Shown: positions 24,801 to 37,413, counted from the first letter of the stretch. The stretch: 64,000 bases of DNA from Stromatinia cepivora (GCA_014898415.1 RCTD01000001.1:2976001-3040000); one strand, 5' to 3'. Translations and numbers: made by a program. Notes: generated from the letters alone by a model not told the origin.

Positions 24801-27800
24801 GTCCTCCCCGTGTATCATTCTAGAAATTGGACCGTCCAATGCCCTCAACTTTTCCATAAAGCAAACGCTTACGTACAAGCAACTGGACTCAGCTCGGTAC
24901 ACTTATATGTCTACATTAAAGAAGGACTGTGACTCACAGCTTACTTTTCTTGAGGCTATATCATACCTTTTCGATAGTGGGTATTCTGTGGATATTGCTG
25001 GCGCTAACAGACTAAATCATACAAGTCGATCCCGGTTTTCCCTTTTAGCGAATTTGCCGACGTACCCTTGGGACCACTCTGCATCTTATTGGTACGAGTC
25101 GCAAGTATGTAAGGAACACCGTTTACGAGTTCATCCCTATCATGATTTACTGGGTATTCGAATACCAGGAAGCCCAGATATTCAACCAAAATGGCGTCAC
25201 ATTCTCAATATCGAAAGTTCACCTTGGCTAAAAGATCATGCCGTAGATGGTAGACTTGTTTTTCCTGGCGCCGGGTATCTAGCTATGGCAATAGAAGCAA
25301 AGCGTCAGTTACTGCAGGATATTGAGCCTAACAGAAGTGTTCGCAACTACATTATCAAAGATGTTATCTTTTCGAAATTTCTCGAAATTCCTGACCGAAT
25401 CAAAAGCACTGAAGTCCAATTGAGCCTTAATAGTTCCATCAACGGTCAAAATGGTATTGAAGAATGGCAAGAATTCCGAGTCACTTCGACGCCAAATTCT
25501 GGTATCACCACGGAGAATTGCAAAGGATTGATTAAGATAGAGCTCGCTCACATTGTTCATTCATACCCAGATGATTCTGCTTTGGGTGACTTTAAGCGAG
25601 AACAAGACCATGCGGCAAGAGTTGCGGAAGAACGTCTGGTGGCTCTCGAAAATAATTTGTATCACAAACTCGACGAAAAGACCTTCTACCAACGACTCCA
25701 CTCGACTGGAAACTACTGGGGACCAAGTTTTGCAGCAATTACAGATTTCATGCTTGGAGACTCTGAAGCTATTGGTAAAATCACTATACCAAATGTTGCA
25801 GAGAAGATGCCTGGAAGATTTATGCAACCACATATTATTCACCCTACTACGCTAGATGCTCTCATTCATTCAGGCCTAGTGTTATCTACACAATCATCTG
25901 ATTCGGGTATAATGGTTCCTATTTATATACAAGAAGTCACTATCTCAGCGAATGTCTTGAACAATCCCGGACAACGACTTTCGTTTATGACCAGGTTGAA
26001 ATCGACAACCTCAAGCTCTACCTTATCCGATGTCTCTGCTTTCCAAAGAACATCATCACAAAAGAGATTGAAATGCGTGCAAATCAGGGAAGCTGGGTTT
26101 CGAAGGACGGCTGGGTCAGGATATTACTCTATAGGTTTTGATCCGTCTTTCTGTTACAACTTAGAGTGGGGATTGGACCTGGACTATTCCCAGCCTGAAT
26201 TCCATTCGAAAATCGAAAAACACCAGATTTCTGTTTTCACACCAGAGAACAGGCTAAAAATCTTGAATGACCAGGCGTGGTACTACATTGATGCATGCCT
26301 GAACACAATTGACGAGAAAGACGTTGAAAGCAAATATGCTATGTACTACGAATGGATGGTTCAATTAAAAAGCTTCAAGACTATTTCGTCACGTGTTAAA
26401 CATTCCGAGTTTCCCGTGGAAGATGTACAAGATCTTGGGGTGGATGTAGAGGCTGTAATGCGTATAGGTACGAATCTAAAGTCAATTCTAGTGGGCAAGA
26501 TAGATCCACTACAACTACTCCTGGAGCATGACCTTCTACGACGAATACATGCAGAAGGTACGGGGGCACGGCAATGTCACCATTATTTGAGTTCATATGT
26601 CAAGAAGCTCGCATTCAAAAACCCAAATATGAAAGTTTTAGAAGTTGGCGCAGGTACAGCGTCGGCTACACTACCTCTCTTCGAAAAAATAACCCAAGAT
26701 GGAAAGCTTCCTCTCAGACAATATGACTTTACCGATATATCACCTTGGTTCTTCGAAAATGCTAGAGCTTTGCTTCAAAGATGGCAAAGTCACCTGTGCT
26801 TCAAAACGTTCGACTGCAGCAAAGACCCCATGGAACAGAAGTTTGAGGCTGGGACGTACGATTTGATTATAGCATACAATGCTATTCATGCTAGCAGATC
26901 CATTGATGAGTCGATAACAAACGTGAGGAAATTACTCAAGACAGGTGGTAGACTGATACTCCTCGAGATTACTCGGCTCGAGCCATTTGTCAATGCTATA
27001 TTTGGCTTGCTTCCAGGCTGGTACATGAGTAAGTATCACATTCAACCTTAATTGTATCCGGAGTGTTTAGCTGATGAAGAATTCAGATCGAACGGACGGT
27101 AGAGAGGGCGCTCCTATTTTGTCTCCTGAACAATGGAATTTTCGACTCCTGCAGGGAGGATTTAACGGCTGCGAGTTTATCAAGCATGACGAAGATGGGC
27201 CAAGTAAGACGATTTCTATGATTGTATCAAAGGCAACTTCATTGTCCCAAGAGAAGCCAACAATTCGCGCTTCATATTTAGTTCACGACAATAGTGGGAC
27301 TGTCCGAAGTCTTCTGGGACAGAAGCTTCAGAAGCTTTCCTTCCGGTCTTCCACAGCACACATTCCATCACAGGACATCGATAAGGAAGCTGTGTATGTG
27401 ATAATTGATGATTCCCTTAAGAGTTCGTTGCTGAGCTCTTCACCTCAAGTGATTAGCGGTTTATTAAAAGTCATCGCGAAAGCAAGACATATTTTCTGGA
27501 TTATTACACCTAGATACCCACCAAAACTTTCTAGGAGGCTTTCTGGCCTTGCCACAGGATTTGCGCGAGGAGTTCGCAGTGAGAACCAAGCGATCAACTT
27601 CGTCACATTTGACATTCAAGGGGAGTCTATTAACTTTGATGACCTTGACCAAAAGATTAATAGTATACTCAACGCGTCATTTTTTCGAGAAAACTCTTCT
27701 ATCGATAAAGATTATATATACAGAGATGGGAAAATTCTTATTCCTCGGTTGAAACCAAGCAGAAAATACCAAATGGCATCACTCCCTGATTCGACTTTTC

Positions 27801-30800
27801 AATCAGTACTCTATCATCAGGCCCAAAAAATTATCCAGCCGCTGCGAGGTGAATGCACTAATAGTGCTACTTTTCAATTTACCGCAACCAATTTGCCAAA
27901 GGCTACATTGAATCCTGGTGATATTGAGGTTAAAGTGGGGGCATGGAGTGTATCTACGGAAGACCTCTTGGCTGGTTTTGGAAATTCACAACCAGAATCT
28001 GGACATTCAATCGTCGGTGGATTTGCTGGAACTGTGATCGCCGCTGGCCACCAAGATTATTGGAAAATTGGGGACCAAATATGCGGTTGGTCGAAAACTG
28101 TTTTTGCCAACAACATCAGAGTGAATGCCGACGATGTGTGTCGGTATCCCAAATCGATGTCTTTAGGTGAAGCTGCATGTATACCGACCACATTTATGAT
28201 GGCCTTTCACGCTTTGGTCGAGGTTGCAAGAATTAGAAAGGGACAGATGGTCGTAATTCATGATGCAGATTCCCCTATTGGCCGTGCCGCTATTCAGGTT
28301 GCGAGATATATCGGAGCCAATATAATAGCGGTTATCACCAGACCAGAACATCGACAGTCTCTTATAGATAATTATAAATTATCTAACGATACAATCATCT
28401 TTCCACGTGACGTTTCAACGTACAAGTTGGCTATCCTGCGCCTCGCGGGTAATGAAGGACCGCAAGTTATTATCCATTCAAGCGCGGAAGACATACAATT
28501 TGTCGAGGAGAGTGTGGCCTGCCTGGCTCGCTGCGGTACATTTGCTAAAATCGGAAGCATTGATATGTCATCGAAAATCTCAACCAGCTCAGATATTTTC
28601 GGGAAAGGAATCTCTCTCATTTCGATAGATCTAGCAGCGACATCTGAGCTACAACCGCGAAGAATGCCAGAGCTCATGAGGCATATCAAATTGATGTTCA
28701 AGAACCATAATCCTCGTTCAATTAGACCAGTCCTCACGATGAATATTGGAGATGTTGATAATGCCATCAACCATATCGAACAAGAGAATCTTACTGGTCA
28801 AGTCGTTTTAGAAGCGAGTGAGACTGCGACAGTGAATCTAGTCTCAATACCCTCTCCATTAATCTTCAACGACGAGGCCACGTATTTCGTCGTTGGGAAC
28901 TCGACTATCTTGAGTATGGATATGCACAAGTTCCTTATGTTACATGGAGTAAGGAACATCTTGATACTTTTCACAGGATCTTGGGAAGAAAAGACCAAAA
29001 TTGAGAAGTGGCTAGCCTGTGAAGAAAGTAACACTAGAATTGTCTCAACAATTAACGACATTTCGACCCAGTTACATGATTTCCCTCCAATTAGAGGTAT
29101 GATATGGACTGAATTACTTTCGACAGTAAGTTATTACATCCCACATAAATCCGATAGCAACAATCGGCTAATCTTTAATCAAGGTTCATCCGGCCACCCC
29201 AGACGATACAGCAGCTTATATTGAGAGAGACTTCAACTATATTGATCTCTTAGTGTCGCACATAAGCCCAGACATCCTGGATTTCCTAGTCATAATCTCC
29301 AGCTCCTTCGTTTTCCCTAGAGCAAGAAATGAATCCATCGAATGCGCTATATCTTCCTCTAGACAAGCTTTCTTAGAATCGCACTTGCACCCGAGAACGA
29401 AACTCATTCATGTGGATCTGGCTAATCTGTCACCTACGTCCGAAAATTATCAGTCCGAACAGGAAGAGTTGTCCCTTGGTCGAAGTTCTTATTCTCGTAG
29501 GGAAATATTTGAAATTTTGGAGTCTGAAATGAGTTCAAACAATGACAACGAACACTATTCTCAGATCGTTACTGGGCTTCGAGAATCGAAATTGAGTGGA
29601 GCACACAAGCTTCCGCTTCATTCGTCTTTACTGAAATACCTACCAGAAATCTGGAAGCAAGAAGAATCTTCTATTAATGCCCCTCTTGACAAATCTACCT
29701 CCGGAACCACAGATGATAGCTTGGAAGATGCTAAGACCGAAGCACAAGCTCACAGGATTGTGAAGCTAACAGTACAAAAGAAGATAGCTTCTATGATGGC
29801 TGTGCATTATGAACTAATTGATATGAAAATGGCCATTGAAGACTTTGGCTTAGATTCGCTGATTATATTCACCTTCAGGAATTGGATCTTCCAAAATTTC
29901 CGTGCCAATTTGGACGTCGGAGCTATTACTAGTGCCTCGAGTATTGACGATCTTGCATCTAGGATACTATCTATCAAGAATTTCCCCAGTCAGGAGCAAT
30001 CTGCTGAACATAAGCATGCTTTTGAATCAACTAGCCCATCAAGGTTCCATGCAAAATCTGACACAAATTTGTTGCCGAAGCAGCCCCTACCTGCGTTAGA
30101 AGATACTCTTCGACACTATGTGAATGCCGCTCGTCCATTCTGCTTCAACGAGGAACTAGAGAGAACTAAGCAGTTGGCAGAAGAGCTCAAAATTGTTGGT
30201 GGCCAAGGACAAATATTACAAGCTCGTCTGCTTGAGCGAAAGAACGATCCGACGATCGACAACTGGTTATCAGATATTTATCTGAGTCGAAGATTTCTAC
30301 GACAACGCGCACCTTTGGTGGCAACTCAAAGTTACTTTGGCACACATCCAAATGGTCGCAGTCCTCATAGCCAAGCGGAGAGGGCAACAATTGTTACATT
30401 GGCAGCTCTTAACTTCAAGCAACGTTATGAAACTGAATCTTTACCCAAACGAGAATTATACGGGCAATCTATCGATACATATGCATATCGATATCTTTTT
30501 AATGTTTGTCGAGAGCCGCACCTGAACGAAGATATTATCCGCGAGTACCCAAATGAGAACTACATTGTCGTCTTCAACAATGGCCATGGATATAAGATTA
30601 ACCTTACCAGGAATGACGAAGCCATCACATTCTATGAATTGAAAACGAAGTTTGAGAAGATCATCTCTGAACCGATAGTACCGAAATCATGGGTGGGGAT
30701 CTTGACTGCGGACGATCGGGACAATTGGGCTAAGGTATGTTGCATAATTTTGTCTTTCGAAACAATCACTTATTGGTAATAGGCCAGAGATAAACTACTA

Positions 30801-31877
30801 GAAGCAAACGAACGCAACAAAGTATCGATAAGAACCATCGAGGCAGCGGCATTTGTTGTTTGTCTCGATGATGCAACGCCGCAGACCCCCTCACAACGAT
30901 TCTCGCAGTTTCTTTTCGGGGATGGCTCAAACAGATGGTATGACAAATCACTACAATTTGTCGTTTGTAAGAACGGTGTCTCGGCTTCCGTCTGCGAGCA
31001 CTCCGTATTAGATGGTATAACAATTGAAGTCCTTCATGAATTCATAAACGAGGCTATCATCGAGCATAAATCCTCCACGAATACAAATGAATCAATCGTT
31101 TCTGCTAATCCTGATACCCTGGAAATCTTGCATCTGGTACCTGATCCCATTCTCGAGGATCGCACACAACATATCCGGCAAAGTCTCGAACGAAAAACTT
31201 CCAAATACTCATTTACACATCTAGAAATGCAAAGTCTCAATCACGAATTCCTTTCCCAAAAAGGACTCCCAACACAATCCGGAATCCAGCTCGCAATCCA
31301 ACTAGCAAACCACCGCTTCTTCGGCCACAATCTCAGCGCCATCGAAACCGTATCGCTCGCGCAATTTCGCCAAGGACGCGTAGAAGTACACCACATAATC
31401 ACACCACTAATGGCCCAATTCCTAGCGACCAACAAGCACTCTATCAACATCTATTCGCGAGATTTACTATACGAAGCCGCGAAAGAGCATGCAAAGTCGC
31501 TTACGCGCGCTAGTAAGGGGCGTGGATTTAGCCGACACTTAATGGCTATGGAATGGATGATCGAGGAAGGAGAAGAAATGCCTTCTTTTTTCCTGGATCC
31601 GGTGTATCGGAGGATGAAACCGGAAAGGGCGGTTACGAGTTGTTTTAATACGGGGTGGCTGGAGGGTGGATTTGTGTATCCCTTCCCGGGGAGTATTTTG
31701 GTATATTTTGAGGTTAAGAAGGAATCGTAAGTTACATTAGTCCTACCGTGTAAAATCTTATCGACTAACTTTCTTTTTAGGATTTCATTTTCTATCTTCG
31801 GTAATGATGCGGATGCGGAAAGCTTTAGGGGACTTCTTGAGATTGCTGGAGATCAGATACGGAATTTGCTGGAGTAG
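21897..31877 (+). CDS. highly reducing polyketide synthase with C-terminal carnitine acyltransferase; KS reading frame broken
   Basis: Exons are 21897-22558, 22614-23140, 23382-23435, 23503-27028, 27087-29125, 29184-30734, 30783-31726 and 31781-31877, about 3.1 thousand residues in all. Domains by position: KS 21.9-23.6 kb (Cys in DTGCSGS near 22425, EAHGTGT near 22885); AT from 23.97 kb (FTGQGAQW, GHSSG at 24238); DH from 25.13 kb (H-A-V-D-G at 25236); C-methyltransferase near 26.6-27.0 kb (LEVGAGTAS); ER 27.9-28.8 kb; a short degenerate KR 28.86-29.4 kb; ACP with Ser at 29856 (GLDSL); carnitine acyltransferase 30.06-31.88 kb with His at 30999 (C-E-H-S-V-L-D-G). In the related Trichoderma Tv6-931 this last domain releases product onto polyol acceptors. 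Exon 2 changes frame at the A6 run 22779-22784, so the gene as given stops at 22941. The remainder is open. The product is unknown. Confidence 0.9.
22774..22790 (+). other. frame change in the PKS KS-coding exon at an A6 run
   Basis: The KS reading frame from 22614 runs through N-T-A-I-G-Q-D-G-K and then loses similarity, stopping at 22941. From the same A6 run a second frame, displaced by one base, continues with the family-typical ITFPNQNAQES and EAHGTGT segments up to the donor at 23141. No GT-AG intron could explain the switch. The exon segment 22615-23140 is one base longer than a multiple of three. A homopolymer sequencing error and a true one-base insertion are both possible. Confidence 0.85.
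23141..23381 (+). other. unusually long PKS intron (241 nt)
   Basis: The donor GTAAAT at 23141 and the acceptor near 23381 (or the alternative CAG at 23390, also in phase) bound a 241-nt intron, several times the size of the other PKS introns. It contains repeated CATCTGAATGAT-like words near 23190-23215. The choice of acceptor changes only three residues. Confidence 0.6.
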
Positions 31878-32337
31878 GGAACATGAATTTTTCTCGTAAT
31901 TTCATCTAATATAGTAGGCGTTTTTCAAGACCCGTTCTAAATGGCAACAATAATCTATCGATCTCTTCCGTTTTGATCAATGATTAGAGGATTTTTCCTT
32001 GCTAGTGATATGATTGCATGGCTGAAGGACTCCAGATGAGACAGATAATCTTTACCACAACTAATAAATTCTCATCTGGGCATCACCGTTCTAGTTCATT
32101 TGCCCGGGGGAGGAAAGGGAAGAATTTGGAAATGTGTGGTGCTTAACCTAGATAATGGAAGTAAATAGCCAGACAGTAAAAGATTAAAATCTCATAGATT
32201 ATATAAGTATTATTATACAGTTCACACACATCTCCCGTACACCCCCTGTTCTTTATTTTCTGTAACCATCCTCTTAACCACCCAATCGCCCGGTCTTCTC
32301 TTCCATCCCTCTGAACGTATTCATTTGTCCAGCACTT
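31878..32337. other. convergent intergenic region, PKS / sterol reductase
   Basis: A 460-bp 3'-3' gap. AT-rich; no gene or strong structural element is seen. Confidence 0.55.
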
Positions 32338-33944
32338 CTAATAAATTCCCGGTATAATTCTGTACCTAACAATCTCCTTGTACCTCTTCCAATCCTCACC
32401 GTACTTCCTCTCGCACTTCTCCTCATCCCTCATTTCTCTATGCACCAACAAGACACCAAAGTAAACCACATAGAAATATGTAATGATCATTCCCCAGCCT
32501 CTAGCTGCACCTTGTGTGACTTCTGTGTGTACTGCTGGCCCACTATACACAAATGAACCATCGGCGAGAGATTGACCTGATGCGGGGGCTACCGAGCTGT
32601 GATTAATGAGATAGCCAGCGATACCGGTAGGAAGACAGTAAGACCAAGCCATGATCCAATCGCCAGCATAGTTGATATGACGAGCTACGCCCCACCATCC
32701 CGATATGAGAAGTTTGGAGCCGGATTTAGTCTCGAGGTATTTAAGATGTGCGACACGGGGGTCTGTCGGGTCGGTCCTGAAGCGGTTCTTTTCGTTGTTG
32801 GAGCTACGGAAGATGTAATATCCTATGCCTAGAACAGCGAGGACACCGCTGGTGCCAAGAACGCCGAGAGAAAGGGGGTAGACGGCTAGATAACGTGCTT
32901 GGAGAGAATAGATGAATGGAACCCAGACCAAGTCTCCGAATGATAGCATGAGTCCAAACCCATCAGTGGTAATATCCATAGTGGTGAGGATAGCATTTTC
33001 CATCCAATATGAATCAAGCACATATAGTGTTTGGAAAGCTGTAATTAACAAGATACTGTCGGTCACGTATCCGTAAGTCTTGTATTGATGAGCAACAAAT
33101 GCGTAATCCATTAGAAGCCATCCCATAAGACCTGGTCGTAGCTCACAAAATTCCTTGATATCAATCTCGCCAAGTAGAGGAAGAGTTACTCTTGGGTTAA
33201 GTTCTCGTCCAATAAACCAATCGTATAGCATATTTCCAGTATGACCTCCAGCAGCCAATTCGCGGAGCTCGGAATTGCCAGGTTTGACGCTGAAACTGCG
33301 GATATACACATAGGTGGCAAGACCGTAGGAGATAATGATATTGGCTGTGAGGATTTGTAGGTAATTGTCGTAGATAAAAGTCCAGACTGGGAAGTCTGCT
33401 CCCTGGGCGATAGTTCCTGCGGCGCATAGAGCGAACGTAAACATTGTAGAAGACCAAGCTGTGTCATGCATTAGCGAACAGCGTCCCGATCAATGGCGCG
33501 TATAGCAGATACACGTACTATTGAACTTGTACTTGAGTTTTCCCCCACTAGCAAGCTCAACACCTAGCTTCTCCTCACCCGGCAAGACCCTATGCAAGAC
33601 CATGCTTAGAAGATAGTATCCTACTACTTTGAGAAATACATCCCAGCTTGACAAGCCTGCAAGTCCATTTTCTGGCCACCCAACCTCTTGTTTCAGACTG
33701 TTGATTGTGAGGGTCGAAGGAGAGAGCGAGGAGGGAACTGGGCATCCAGAAATATCATTGCAGAGAAACGTCGTCGCGTAGCAAAGAAGGGGGAGTCCGA
33801 AGGATATACCAAAAGCTCCTATTCTGCGGGACAATCAGTACAGATCAGTGAATCTGCAAGGGATTGTGCTACTTACGGTCCACCAAATTCATAGCCATGA
33901 GGTTCAGCCGCTTTAGAGACCGTAGTAGTCTTCTTAGGAGCCAT
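32338..33944 (-). CDS. ERG24: C-14 sterol reductase (ergosterol biosynthesis)
   Basis: Three exons on the minus strand (33944-33877, 33823-33519, 33458-32338) give about 497 residues. Multiple membrane helices run through the protein. Sterol reductase signatures are clear: MLYDWFIGRELNPR in the middle; SGWWGVARHINYAGDWIMAW near the C-terminus; and a terminal segment ending YRIIPGIY, typical of the delta-14 reductase branch rather than ERG4. The enzyme reduces the C14-C15 double bond left after CYP51 demethylation, in the ER membrane, and is the target of morpholine fungicides. The N-terminus MAPKKTTTVSK starts at 33944 and both introns restore family sequence. It is convergent with the PKS. 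It could be the only housekeeping copy or a cluster-linked second copy; sequence alone does not tell. Confidence 0.92.
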
Positions 33945-35147
33945 TTCGTGAAGCTGTCGATCACTAACGGAAGGTTGTGAAGATTGTTGAATACTGAGGT
34001 CTTCACAACTTGAGTGTGGTTCAAGGAGTAAAGTCGAAAACCTTAACTTTGGAGCCTCATATAGAGCGAAAAAGAGGCACCAAAAAAGTTATAAATTATC
34101 GTGTCATTCGGATATGAAAGATCCCGTTCAAATTATCGATCCTTGTCTCATGTCAACATTAGGACTTAAGATACCTATTCCTTACATGATGATCGACAAA
34201 AAAGCTGTGATGGTCCAAGCTTCACTTTTCCGGAAGCAAACTTAGTAATCCGAGGCACCGTCATGGATCAGGGGGTGTCAAGTGTCGAGTTGTCGAGTGA
34301 AGGTTTGAGTGAAGGTTTGAGTGAAGTGTGAAACCACCTTCTACCTATGATGTCGACTTTGAGTTTTAGATAGTATTCAATATAAGGTTTCGGTTTGTTT
34401 ATCCCAAGAAGTCTGAGATCTACAATGCTGTTGTATCTTTACCATTATAATTAATACAGAGTACATGCCATCCCATTCTGTACTGCACTTTGGATCAATG
34501 GGTTCGCCAGACACGATCTAGAATGCAAACGAGTTAGGGGAATAAGATGTTAGAGCGATTGATCAATGAATCAAAAATACCATAATTAACTACATTGATA
34601 ATGCGTAATTGAGCGCAGCGAGGACGGGAGGTTTTAGAAGCTTGTCCTCATAAGAGGAACATATGACTTGATATTGATGATCCTCCGCTCCATTGTGATA
34701 ATTACTGTAACTTGAAGCCGAAGCGGAAATCACTTTGCTCACTATGACTTGATATTTTATTGTTGGAATTCAAATTGAGCATTATATTTCCGGTTTCTGA
34801 GCTCTCTAAGCAATTAAATATTAGGGCCAGCTAAAATGATATACCGGTACTCCGTAGGATGAAATGCCCAACACAAATGGCTGGTCCCACTACCAAAAGC
34901 CTGAACACATGGGGTTTGGCTTGAGAAATAGACGCTAAATCATGTGACCATTCGATTTAGCGCGTTTTACCCTTGTTTACATGTATGCTTGCCTAAATGT
35001 CAACAACCTTGGAATTCCAACTATAAATTCATTCTAATTAACGATAAGACTTCATTATTGACAATTCATTGCAATTGATTACATTGCAAACGCAATTGTT
35101 CGATATATCACAATTGATATTCGCCGCATATTGGTGCGCTATTAACT
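33945..35147. promoter_or_regulatory. divergent intergenic region, ERG24 / unknown nuclear-type gene
   Basis: A 1.2-kb gap between divergent genes. It has a short tandem GAGTGAAGGTTT repeat (about three copies near 34296-34330). I could not identify a sterol-responsive element with confidence. Confidence 0.4.
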
Positions 35148-37413
35148 ATGGTGTCTCCTCCGCGTCGTCGATCATCTCGACTTCGTACCCCAGCCAGAGT
35201 ATGTATAGCACACCTACCTATATGATCGTTGTAACGACTATTGGGAACATATACTTAACCTTTTTTCTAGACACTTCCTAATGCAAATACAAATACCCAT
35301 CTCACATCTCTCGCCGAGGATGATGAAGCTCTTATTTATCCTTCCCTTCCGAACGTTTCGTCACCAGTCCAAACCCCTCAAACGCCAGCTACTTCTGGTC
35401 GTCTTGTCCCACCTCGAGAGGAAATGCATCCATCCATGACACATAAATCTACTACTCAAAAGCCCGACTCGGGACTTCGTCATGGTTTTGTTGACATCAA
35501 CGCAAAGAGCAACGACCAACCCTCTGGTGTCCTACAAAAAACCCCCTCGAAGATTGGCATCAGCTCACCAACTTTCGATTTTAAATTTGCGCGTCCTGCA
35601 CCCGTTCTTGGCCCCGAAGCTCAACGCATGATGGATGAACTACGTGAAGAGGCACTCCGTATCAAAGCTAAGCTTGCTGCGGAACGAGAAATGGAGCAAA
35701 AGAACAACCCAGAGGGTAGCCATATGGGAGGCCGAAGAATCGCACAAGCAAAGGGCAAAGTTAACAGATACAGTGATGTTCATATGGCAGAGTAAGTATT
35801 GTTCAAGGAGCTTTCAATGTTTGAAAAGATTTCGATGTGTGAAATGGCTTCAATGCCTGAAAAGATTTCGGTGTCTGAAATTATTTCGATATTTGAAATG
35901 ATTTCAATGTTTAAGAAGCCTTCAATATTTGTTTCAAATTTTACTCTCTCAGCCATGATTTCTGACTTCATATAGGTTCAAAAAGATGGACAGCATCGCC
36001 AATCATCCATCCTCTTTCCGTGCTCAACCAGGTCGAATTACTCCTACTACTACCGCTATCAAGCGCACACGATCTAAAGCTAAGCTGGGTGATAGAGATG
36101 TCACACATAGTGAAGATTCTTCCCAAGATGCTGATGGTGAACGGCTTGAAAATACTGCACCTGCCAAGCGTGCTCGTCAACGCATGACGGATGATACCTC
36201 ATCTCTACGACCAGCGTCTCGTGGCAAGACTGAAACTATCCCAATGCCTTCTACCCCACGTCACCAGATTTCCAGCGTTCCTGCACACCTGACAACACCC
36301 ACACAAGCATCTATGGCTCGTGCCCAAAGTGACAAACATCCTGCAACTCAAATTCCCAGCTTGTCCAAATCACCATCAAAGCCTAATCTACAAAGTACAC
36401 CTCGCGGTATGACGAAATCCGCTACGATGAATAATATTGCTGGATCAATGACAGCACCAAGTAAATCCATGCTCCGAACCCCAAGCAGATTCGACCGTGT
36501 TAAGTCTATTCTTAAACATCCAGGCTCGAGCTTCACCCCAAAGAAAACAGAAAAGACGTTAGCTATTCCTTCAATTGCTAGAAGTCCAAGCAAGCACAAC
36601 CTTGCGAAGGACCTACCCTCTGTTCCTACAACTCCTATTGGGATCGGCCGCTCCAAGAGTATGAAGCATGTTGGATTCACGCCTGAGACGAGAAAGCACA
36701 ACGAAGCTAAGCACAATGAAACCACTGTTCCACAATCTCCATCTCCAGTAAAGTCTGGCATCCCTCGTTCCACCTCAAAGCCCAATATCAAAATTGGTTC
36801 TTCGATTGCCCCTCGCAGACCTGTACCTCAAGAAGGACCTATTAAACGACAAGCAAAAGATGCTGAGATGTCTGGGACTGATACAGTCGAGTATCCTTCC
36901 CTTGCTGGTGTTAGGCCTCTTCCAGAACCACCTCGTCAAGCTCCTCCTCCACATCTTCCTCCCTCAATCCCCGGTACCTTTACTTTCCGCAGTGATCATA
37001 CTATCAGCTTCGGTGCTTCTCCAAAGGGATTTGGTCCATCCCCTAGTCAGGCTACTGTCCGCCAAGTTCGACGCAGTATCTTCCCTGATAGTATGCCTGG
37101 CAGCTTTCCTGATGGCAACAAAGAGAACACTGACCCTCCTGTTCGTGAGTCGAGCAAGAAGCCCACTAACCTCTCAATTATCCCGACTGTTCCTCATGGA
37201 ATGTCCAACAAGAAGCGTAGAAGAGTCGAATCTGATGGCGAGGATGAAGCACGATCACCAAAGAAGCACAAGGCTCCAGAGGGTGCTATGCTAATGGCTC
37301 CGAGACTTCAAGCTGGAAAGAACGTTACTGCTTCGACTCCAAGCCCTTCCAAAAAAAGAGGTCTAACTCTCAGCCGACTCAATATGCTTGCACGACCAAA
37401 GGCCCGGAAATAA
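35148..37413 (+). CDS. disordered, basic protein with KEN and RVxF-type motifs; possibly cell-cycle linked
   Basis: Three exons (35148-35198, 35271-35791, 35976-37413) give about 669 residues. The start MVSPPRRRSSRLRTPAR is very basic. A conserved-looking block lies at about 118-165: FDFKFARPAP, then a charged helix with RMMDELREEALRIKAKL. The remainder is Ser/Pro/Lys-rich and probably disordered, with repeated short motifs (S-P-S-K-x-N-L type), a K-H-V-G-F segment (421-425) that fits the PP1-docking RVxF pattern, and a K-E-N triplet (573-575) that fits an APC/C degron. A basic bipartite stretch near the C-terminus looks like a nuclear signal. I do not recognise the family. The motifs suggest a nuclear or mitotic regulated protein, but each is short and could be chance. 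Confidence 0.8.
35812..35937 (+). repeat. 18-nt minisatellite filling an intron, 7 units
   Basis: Seven head-to-tail 18-nt units begin at 35812, 35830, 35848, 35866, 35884, 35902 and 35920, such as TTTCAATGTTTGAAAAGA and CTTCAATGCCTGAAAAGA. They lie in the second intron (35792-35975) of the host gene and supply 126 of its 184 nt. Spacing is exact while bases vary, as in an old tandem expansion. The host frame has a stop at the donor, so the array is intronic, not coding. Confidence 0.88.
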
